The position numbers were made by a program, and so were the translations under genes. Shown in pieces: positions 56,062 to 64,000 of a stretch of 64,000 nucleotides of DNA. Position 1 is the first letter of the stretch. Each line of letters starts with the position of its first letter. Source of the stretch: Vombatus ursinus (Eukaryota; Chordata; Mammalia; Diprotodontia; Vombatidae); NCBI RefSeq assembly GCF_900497805.2, contig NW_020954588.1:6864464-6928463 (forward strand), given 5' to 3'. The notes under the pieces were generated by a model that searched no databases, was not told the DNA's origin, and saw only the letters and a list, made by a program, of their open reading frames with translations.

Positions 56062-56725
56062 GTCAACAAGCATTTAATAAGTGCCTACTGTGTGCCAGGT
56101 ACTATGCTAAGCACGGGGAATATAAACACAAAAAACTCCCAAAAAACAAAAAACAATCCCCGCTCTCAGAGTCTAATGGGAGAGACAACATGCAAACAAC
56201 TATGTACAAATCAGATATATATACAGCATAAATTGTGGGTAGCTTCAGAGGTAAGGCACTAAGATTAAGGAGGACTGGAAAAGGTTTCTTGGGATTTCAA
56301 CTGAGTCAAAAAGGAAACCAGGAAAGCCAGGAGGTAGACGAGGAGGGAGGGAGTTCCAGGTGGGGCACAGTGAAAACGGACAGGCACAATGAGTGTGTGG
56401 ACTGTCTTGCAGGAAGAAACACTGGCTCTTGGAGTGAGTGGGGGAAAGGGTCTAAGAAGGAGAAAGGTTGTGAAGGCCTTTACAACCCAAAAGAACACTT
56501 TATATTTGATCTTAGGAGTAACAGGGAGCTTATTAAGTAGAAGAATGATGTAGTTAAGCACAGCTGCACTTGGGAAGATCACTTTGGCAGCTAAGTGGAG
56601 GCTGGGAGACTTAACCAAGAGACGAAGATTATACAGAGTAATGACATGACCAGATCTATGTCTAAGGAAGAGAGAACCAGCAGAAAGGATGGCCTTAGGA
56701 AGATGCATCAGGAAGTTATTACATT
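56062..56725 (-). mobile_element. L2 LINE, inverted, 3' 0.65 kb
   Basis: aagcatttaataagtgccta, tgtgccaggtactatgctaa, gagacaacatgcaaacaact, ggccttacaacc-like text, tatttgatcttaggagtaac and aagatcactttggcagctaa, in full reverse-complement order. The 147-codon minus-strand frame at 56265-56708 is an L2 relic. Confidence 0.8.
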
Positions 56726-56729
56726 AGCA

Positions 56730-58675
56730 CAAAGGGTTAATTATGCAGTAATAACAGCATGAATAAAAACAACTTTGAATGATTTAAGAATTCTAATCAA
56801 CACAACCAACAACCAACTATGATTCCAGAGGACCAATGGTAAGGCATTCTACTCACCTCCTTACAGAGAACGCAGAATAAGACACACAGGCCATCTGCTT
56901 ACTTGATAATACATATTTGTTATAAAGGTTTTGTTTTTCTTTTTCAATGGGGGAAGAAGAGAAGTGATAGGATAGCAAAAAAAAAAAAAAGAAAGAAAAG
57001 TAATGATAAAAGGGTCATGGAAGCATTAAAAAAATGCACAGAAGAGAACTGAAAGAAGTTCAGAAGGAAATACAGACAAGCAGGACAGTTTTAAAAGTAA
57101 CACGCTGCATTTATTATATACTTAAGAGGAAAAGCAAGCTATATCTAACAGACTCAATGTATCACATATAATCTTTTTTTGTTTGTTTTACTATATATAT
57201 ATCAAAATTCTCATTTTGTGTTTAAGTTCAGAATAAAAAGTACATGTGCTTAAAAAAAAAAAAACGTGAAAAAAATGTTTTGAAGAAGTCAAAGCCTTTT
57301 CCCTCAGAGCCTAAACTTGGGTAAGGTGACTTAAGCTTTGCTACTGGGTACTGATGAAAATTTGTAGTCTTTTATTCTGGTAGAAATAACCAGCTTAGCA
57401 CCTTGCCAGCAAAAATAATTAGCTAAAATAGCTTTCAGATGGCAGGCTGCGGTGAGTTATTCCCCATGTACAATTTGTTGTATCTGCTTTCCTAGTGACT
57501 TTGACATTTATCTTGTTCAAGAGGCTGGGGACAATCTATACGATGAATCAGAACATCATTCCTCTGGAGATGAGTATTTCAAATGTACGTCTTGGGAAGA
57601 AGTCCAGAAGTTCCAGGATAAATGAAAGGCCACAGAGCGTCTGCATGTATGAACACAAGATCATCCCTAAAGGGATTCAGGCTTCGGGAAATAATCGACC
57701 TTGGATTTGGGTCCAAAGAGAGCAGAACCCAAGAGTTCCTGGGCAACATGGGTCAAAGTGCTTTAGGAGAAGACAAAGGAGGTGGATGAAGTAAATGCCC
57801 AGGCACATCCCACAATGGGAACTGCTCTGGTAACTCATACAGAACCTCCTGGATACCAGTTAACAGATGGTGATGACTAATGCTACTGTACTCAATGAGA
57901 TTATTTTTATGGGACTGGATCACCCAAATCACCTGATTAACAGACATTTCATCACCCAAGAATTAGTCTTTTGATAAAGAAACATATTTCAACAAGCGTT
58001 AGAAAACTCTCATAAAGAACAAAGAAACTGAGAAGACCGTATTTCTTTCTTGAAGAAATAAGACTAAGAACAGAAGAATTAGCCTCATTCAGAAGGAAGA
58101 CTGTATAGGCAGGTGGGAATGTAGTGAACGAAACAACAGACAGTACAAAGGCAGGACAGAGCAAGAATTCAGAGGAAAGCCAAAGAAAGTGGAAGCTGGA
58201 GCAGTTTAAAGAAGAATCTAATAGGAACTGACCCTGAAAGGAAGTTCAAAAAATACCAGAAGCAATTAATGTGAAGGTCAGACACATGGCCAAGGGTGGG
58301 AAAGCAAGCCTCAACAAAGCTCCTGGCTAGACCAGCGGCATGTATAGGAAGGGCACCATTTTAAATAAAAGCACAGATTATGAAGAATCTTTTTGTGGTT
58401 GATTTGTAGATGATACGAGGTTGGATAATCTAGAGTTCATGCTTGCTTTACCTCAGAGTGTCTTTCCATCAGAATGGCTATATACTTCTGGCTTAAAGGC
58501 CGTGAAGCTGGGATCTTCAATCCAGCATTTGAAAAGGCAAACTCCTTTCCCCAATACTTTATCTAGCCAGAAACTGATGAACCATTAGACATTCTTCTGA
58601 TGTGAAAGCTGAAAATGGTAGATTGTTTTCATTAGCTCCCATTCAGCATGAAGTAGAATTAGAAGGGGATGGAGG
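56730..58675. other. Unassigned sequence
   Basis: AT-rich with A tracts at 56980 and 57251. A 99-codon open frame (57495-57794) has no domain. No repeat could be named. Confidence 0.4.
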
Positions 58676-58679
58676 ATAG

Positions 58680-58922
58680 AGGGTTGAATCTTATCAAGGA
58701 GTCTTGGGTTCCAAAGCAGCCATGGGCACTTACTAATTATGTAACTGGTCAAGTCACTTAACTTTTCTGAAACTCAGTTAACCTATAAAATTGGGATAAA
58801 AATACCTCTAATACTTGTCAGAGCTGACACAAGGCTCATCTCAAGAAGGTAATATCAGCAAAGTTCTTTGCAAATATTAAAATAACTCTAAAAAATGTCA
58901 GCTATTATCTTCATTGTTATTT
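58680..58922 (+). mobile_element. MIR/MAR1-type CORE-SINE
   Basis: aactggtcaagtcacttaac, actcagttaacctataaaat, tgggataaaaatacctctaa, gttctttgcaaatattaaaa, then cagctattatcttcattgtt. Confidence 0.7.
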
Positions 58923-58924
58923 TC

Positions 58925-59560
58925 CAGCTGGTATGAAGATAAAGCACAGAATTTCCTGTTTTATTGGCTAATACCTAAACTGCCTTTTAAAAAAAAATAC
59001 AAGGTGAAAAGCACTTGAGAAACACCTACATGACGAAACAGAATTTAAACTATTCATGGAACCACTTCCTTTCCTCAGCCTAAGGTAGAATTCTGGGTTA
59101 GTTACTAAACACCAGATGGCCAGAGGGAAGGGATGAGCTTATAGCAAAGGCATTATAGTTTCAAAGCAGGATGACTACTATGTTAAAAGCACTTGGTTTA
59201 GTTATTGAAGAGAATGTGAGAGGCAGGGGCTATTATGGTAAAATCTGGTATACCTTTTCAGATCTGGTCACTACCAGTTATTTTTGCTTAATTATTTTTG
59301 TCACAGCAGGGGTTCAACTGTTACTGTGTTGCAAAAATAAAAGGTGGCTATGGATCTATTTTAAAGATGAGTGTGTGGAATGTACTTCCTTGTGGACACT
59401 ATCAGGATTAATCATAACTGCTGAAGATGAAGACTTAAAACTTCAATGTCTCAAAACCAGCGTATTTCACCAAGTAAAAAGAGGGTTGAAAAAACATCCT
59501 AGAATGGACATTTTCACTTGGAATTAAAATTTAGGGAGGAAGGGACCCTAGAGATTGTCT
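58925..59560. other. Unassigned sequence
   Basis: A 118-codon plus-strand open frame (59171-59527) includes a hydrophobic stretch, but no family or conserved motif was recognised. Confidence 0.35.
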
Positions 59561-59708
59561 AACTAAGAGGCTCTTAATCTTTTTTATGGCATGGATTCCA
59601 TTGGAAATCTGGTGAAGCTTACAGACTCAGAATATTTTAAAATGCATAAAATACATGGGATTACAAAGGAGTACATTATACTGAAATGCAGTTATTGGAA
59701 TAAGTTAT

Positions 59709-59911
59709 CAGAAATGGGTAACTTGTGGCCTCAAGGCCACACGTGTCCTTCTAGTTCTTTGGGGGTGGCCCTTTAGTTGAGTCCAAGTTTCAGAAAACAA
59801 ATCCTTCTATTAAGAGGATTTGTTCTGTGAAGTTTGGATTCAGTCAAAGGGCTGCACTTGAGGGCCTTATGGGCCACATGTGGTCTTGAGGCCACAGGTT
59901 CCCCTCCCCTG
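59709..59911. mobile_element. Palindromic hAT miniature transposon in L1
   Basis: Same family as 53566: worn left terminus (agaaatgggtaacttgtggc), right terminus ggccacaggttcccctcccctg. It lies between tggaataagtta and ggttaggtacaca, which are contiguous in L1. The flanking duplication is weak (about 5 of 8). Confidence 0.75.
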
Positions 59912-60497
59912 GGTTAGGTACACAAGACACAGGAGTCAATGACTATAGTCATCTACTGTTTGATAAATCCAAAATCTCCAGCTTCTGGGATAAGAACTCA
60001 CTATTTGACAAAAACTGCTGGAAAAGCTGGAAAACAGTATGGAAGAAACTAGGCCCAGACCAACATTTTACACCATATACCAAGATAAGGTCAAACTGGG
60101 TACATGATTTAGACATAAAGGGTGATACCATAAGCAAATTAGGAAAGCAAGGTACAGGTTACCTGTCAGATTCTATGGAGAAGAATTTATGACCAAACTA
60201 GAGATAGAGAACATTATGAAATGCAAAATGGATAATTTTAATTACATTACAAAGTTTTTGTACAAAGCCAATGCAACCAAGATTAAAAGGAAAGCATAAA
60301 GCTGGGAAATAATTTTTACTGCCAATGTTGATAAAGGCTTCATTTCTAAAATATATAGAGAACTGAGTCAAATTTATAAGAATACAAGTCATTTCTCAAC
60401 TGATAGTCAAAGGATATGAACAGGCAGCTCTCAGATGAAGAAATTAAAGCCATCTATAGTCATTTGAAAAAAATGCTCTAAATCACTATTGATTAGA

Positions 60498-60696
60498 CAG
60501 GGGTGGGGAACTTGTGGCCTTGAGGCCACATGTCGCCTTCCAGGTCGTTGGGTGCAGCCTTTTGATTAAGTCCAAGTTTTACAGAACAAATCCTTTTATT
60601 AAGGTGATTTGTTCCGTGAAGTTCGGATTCAAAGGACTGCACTTGAGGACCTGGAAGGTCACACGTAGCCTTGAGGCCACAGGTTCCCCATCCCTG
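60498..60696. mobile_element. Palindromic hAT miniature transposon in L1
   Basis: Termini caggggtggggaacttgtgg and ccacaggttccccatccctg. Target duplication gattaga on both sides (60491-60497 and 60697-60703), 7 of the 8 bases expected for hAT. Removing it restores the L1 ORF2 order exactly. Confidence 0.88.
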
Positions 60697-61689
60697 GATT
60701 AGAGTAATGCAAATTAAAACAACTCAGAGGTACCACCTCATACCTATCTGACTGGCTATTATGACAAAAAAAAAAAAAAAACCAGAAAAATAATGAATGT
60801 TGAGGATGTGAGAAATCTGGAACACTAATGCACTACTGGTGGAGTTGTGAACTGATCCAGCCATTCCAGAGAGCAATCTGAAACTATGCCCAAAAGGCTA
60901 AAAAACTATACATACCGTTTGATCCAGCAATACCACTACTAGGTCTGCATCCCAAAGATCATGAAAATGGGAAAAGGACCCATATGTACCAAAATATTTA
61001 TAGCAGCTTTTTGTGATGGCCAAGAATTGGAAATTGAGGGGATGTCCATCAATTGGGGAATGGCTGAACAAGTTGTAGTATATGAATGGAATGGAATGTT
61101 ATTGTGCTATAAGAAATGACTAGTAGGAGGATTTCAGAAAAACCTGGAAAGACTTATATGAACTGATGCTGAATGAAGTGAGCAGAACCAGGAGAACATT
61201 GTACCCAGTAACAGCCACACTGTGCAATGACCAACTTTGATAGACTTAGCTCTTCTCAGCAATTCAATGATCTAAGATAATTCCAAAAGACTCATGATGG
61301 GAAATGCTGTCCACATCCAAAGAAAGAACTATGGAGTCTGAATGCAGATCAAAGCATATTATTTTCTCTTTTTTCTTTCTTGTAGTTTTTCCCTTTTGTT
61401 CTGTTTCTTCTTTCACAATATGACTAATGTGGAAATATGTTTAATATGATTTTACACATACAGCCTAATTCAGATGGCCTGCCATCTTGAGGAGGGGGCT
61501 CAGAGGTAGGGAAGGAGAAAAAAATAGGTAACTCAAAATCTTACAAAAGTGAATGTTGAAAACTATATATGTAATTAAAAAAATGCTATTAAGTGGGAAA
61601 AAAGAAATGCAGTTATCAAAAATACACACATATATATGTTTGTTTGTTTTTTTAAAGTTCACAGACCTTAGGTGTTAAAAGCTCCTGCC

Positions 61690-64000
61690 CTTCACTAATG
61701 GCACAAAGTGAAAGGGAAAACTGTTTCTTGGATGAGAAGGGTTTTATTTTGAAAAAGGCCTGCCATACCCATGATTTTGCTTCCATCAGTTCTGTTTTGG
61801 TGTAAGAGAAAATTAGGAGTTTCCCCCACTAATAAATGAGAATGAGCCATCATCACTTCCAGTATTATTTTTAAAAAGACATCTTTGAATGTATCACTTA
61901 CATCTCCTCTCAAATAATAATAGAAAACCAAATTGCTTAAAATCATTTATTTTCCTACAGTACATTTTTTTTCTTCAGGTCACAGAACAATCTGATGTAG
62001 TCCTTTCTCCATGGTAAGCACAATTTCCAATCACTGTAGAAACCATACTCCATTTTTGCACTAGTCCACAGACATTTATCAAGCGCCAGCTCTGTGCAAG
62101 GCACAGTCCTGTAGGACATAAGTTTGCTCTCCCCTTGCAGCACTTTCAGAAAACATGGGGTTAGTTGCATGTACAGAAATAGCCTCTTCTATAAAATTTT
62201 CCATAAAAAAATAACGGGTATTTATTTACAAAGTTTGTGATACTACAAAGTAATATTTCATATTAGTTCAGATATCCTAATTGATAACCCATTAGGAAAG
62301 TAAAACTTGTGTATATTTTTACTTGTGTTTAAAATGGTTTAAAGCAGATAGTGACACCACCACATACAATTTCTAATGGACCTATCCTCTGTGATGGTAA
62401 ATCCTAACATTACACGATTAGAAATTAAATGTCAAACAACAGTAACTCTTTACATACCACTGGATTTCTTAACAGCATTTTGGAAGGTGGGGACGGGGAA
62501 CAGGAGCAAACTGTTTTGTTGCAGCTAAAAACAAAATGCACAAAGGAATGCATAGTATTGCAAATTTGCTGGAAGCCACTCAGACTTTCTTTATGGCTGG
62601 CTAGAATAGGTGATGATTTTGTTTTTAAGGGCCTGCAGAAGGGTTATACCTGTCAAGCACTAATGGGAAAATTTGAACCGGAAAGTCTCAAGAGAGTATT
62701 TTGGCAGGCAATGATCTTGACCATAAACAGCAGTTATAAGCAACAAAGCTACCACTGAAACCTTCACCTCATTTGTGATGGAGTGCAATGGAGCCATTTG
62801 CCACTGGCGCCTGACATGTCCTGGCTGTACTGGCACAATCCTTTTACGGGACTAAGCATCCAGGACAATCTTAACAGGTAAATGATACTGGCAAATGGTA
62901 CATTTTTAAATCTGACATGTAGTCTGGGCAGAAGGGTTTTGGGCCATGGCAGTAACAGGTAGCCACGCTGTTGCTAAGATGGTGGCAATACAAACAAACT
63001 GATAGCAAACTCCTGAACTGTGCTGTGTAGAAGGAATCTGCAAGGTCTCTTAAACTCCCTGAAAATGTGGATCCATTGCATTGCCTTTCAATGGAAAGAA
63101 CAATTGTAGGTGAGATGTCTGGAGTAACCCTTGTGCAGTGAGTACCTCCTTTCTGTTGGTGTTGTTGGTGTCCATGTGATGCAAGCACAGCAACGTGCAG
63201 TGTCTGCCAGCAAGCTCCAAAGGGCCATCGTGATCCACAGGTGGTTTAGTACACTTGTTAGTGCTTTCTAAGTCCCACTGTATTTTGGCTGCTTTTCATC
63301 TCTACATCAGTTCCCCAACCAGAGGGTGAAAAGTCTGTTAAACAGAAATGCACTAGTGGTATGAATTCTATAGGCCTCTTGGTGTGGACTTGCATAAGAA
63401 ATTATAGTATGAATACATACAAATGTCAAACAGTATTTCCCAGCACTGGCAAATAGGTTTCTGACAAAGCACTCTTACTTTTTATTTTTTGGAGGTTGGG
63501 GTGGGACAATGGTTGTTATTTGGGGGTCTGGCAGGGAAATATTAAGGAGAATCGGAAGACCTGGGTTTTATAAGTCCTAGACTGGTCACTTGCTAGCTGT
63601 GTGACTCTGGGCCAGTTACTCTGAGTCTCCATTTTAGAGATAATATAGCTGTTCTGCCTATGCTCGCAGGGCTTGTGTGAGGAATATCATGGTTACAAAT
63701 TGCAGAGCTCTGCAAACAGAAGGCACCGTGCTATCTTGTTCTCTCGCCCCACCTTTTGCCTTTTCAAATATGTGAGCAAAGGTATACATTGAGAAGGCTA
63801 CGGTGTGACTTTTGGTAAACTAGTGTTGCTGTTTAGTTTCAACTAAAACTAAAAAGAAATATTTGGCTTTCCACTTTGTGCCATCATTTTGCGGTTGGGT
63901 GTACCTGAGTTTTCCTTGAATTTTGATAGTTTGTGTTGTTACTGTCATAACCTTGGCCATAAAAAAAATAACAAATGAAGTTTCTTAAGGGCAAGGACCA
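61690..64000 (-). other. Repeat-poor tail; possible 3' UTR of a convergent gene
   Basis: Few repeats: an L2-like trace at 62063-62115 and a MIR at 63540-63745. Complement AATAAA motifs occur at 61946-61951 and near 62220. In human, TFDP2 lies tail-to-tail downstream of ATP1B3 and has a long 3' UTR. No TFDP2 coding exon is visible here, so this is inference only. Confidence 0.25.
63540..63745 (+). mobile_element. MIR-type SINE
   Basis: cacttgctagctgtgtgact, ctgggccagttactctgagt, tgtgtgaggaatatcatggt, then gcagagctctgcaaacagaa. Sense, diverged. Confidence 0.65.

Larger units (their letters stand above)
59696..61603 (+). mobile_element. L1 LINE, 5'-truncated, with two hAT insertions
   Basis: Sense L1 ORF2 C-terminal part and 3' UTR: gtttgataaatccaaaatct, ctgggataagaactcactat, ggcttcatttctaaaatata, atcactattgattaga | gtaatgcaaattaaaac, tggaatgttattgtgctata. 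Target duplication gaaatgcagttat at 59683-59695 and 61604-61616. Stops are present. Two miniature hAT elements interrupt it. Confidence 0.85.
59565..61688 (-). mobile_element. hAT-Charlie-like element, split by an L1
   Basis: Left half 59565-59695 (aggctcttaatctttttt, gaatattttaaaatgcataa), right half 61617-61688 (agttcacagaccttaggtgt, aaaagctcctg). Joined across the L1 they restore the order of the family seen at 24615 in the opposite orientation. Confidence 0.65.

Noticed and set aside
56265-56708. 147-codon minus-strand frame
   Set aside because: It lies entirely within an inverted L2 3' region and reflects the element.
59171-59527. 118-codon plus-strand open frame with a hydrophobic stretch
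   Set aside because: No recognised motif or family, and isolated next to repeats. Kept only as an unassigned note.
62429-62758. 109-codon plus-strand open frame near the right edge
   Set aside because: No recognisable domain, and it lies in a region better explained as untranslated or intergenic sequence.

Overview
The window looks like marsupial nuclear DNA, probably from an Australidelphian species. It has spliced vertebrate exons and very dense interspersed repeats. These include L1, L2 and RTE-type LINEs, MIR/MAR1-type CORE-SINEs, short tRNA-derived SINEs that I take to be WSINE1-like, and hAT miniature elements. The 'Australidelphian' part rests only on remembered SINE consensus detail and is an inference. 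There is no bacterial, phage or CRISPR content.

One protein-coding gene is clearly supported: the 3' six exons of ATP1B3, the Na+/K+-ATPase beta-3 subunit, on the plus strand. The exons lie at 21873-22001, 23526-23633, 26112-26299, 27558-27608, 29607-29693 and 30441-30605. The frame is open throughout, the splice sites are canonical and all six ectodomain cysteines are kept. Exon 1 (cytoplasmic N-terminus) was not found and should lie upstream, so 1-21872 is read as intron 1. The 3' UTR ends near 31.13 kb after an AATAAA.

Intron 1 (1-21872) is mostly old repeats: large antisense and sense L2 copies, one split by a CORE-SINE and another by an L1 piece, L1 ORF2 fragments in both directions, and a possible Tigger-like fragment. 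The other introns are less repetitive.

The 3' flank (31.1-64 kb) holds no second intact gene that I can recognise. From left to right it has: an L1/RTE/L1 mosaic at 32.6-34.2 kb; a minus-strand HAL1-like (half-L1) element at about 35.0-38.8 kb with two short SINEs inserted, each with target-site duplications; an L2 copy at 41.2-42.0 kb; a diverged local duplication at 44.0-45.9 kb; a retroposed KRAB zinc-finger pseudogene at 46.2-48.0 kb; further L2, SINE and hAT copies; and a four-layer nest of transposons at 59.6-61.7 kb. The last 2 kb is repeat-poor. It could be the far 3' UTR of a convergent gene (TFDP2 is the neighbour in human), but this is not shown by the sequence alone.

I found no new biological system. 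The most interesting items are the nested insertions, the HAL1-like element, the KRAB-ZNF retrocopy, the local duplication and the relocated glycosylation sites of the beta-3 subunit. Repeat boundaries were judged by eye and are approximate unless a target-site duplication fixes them.
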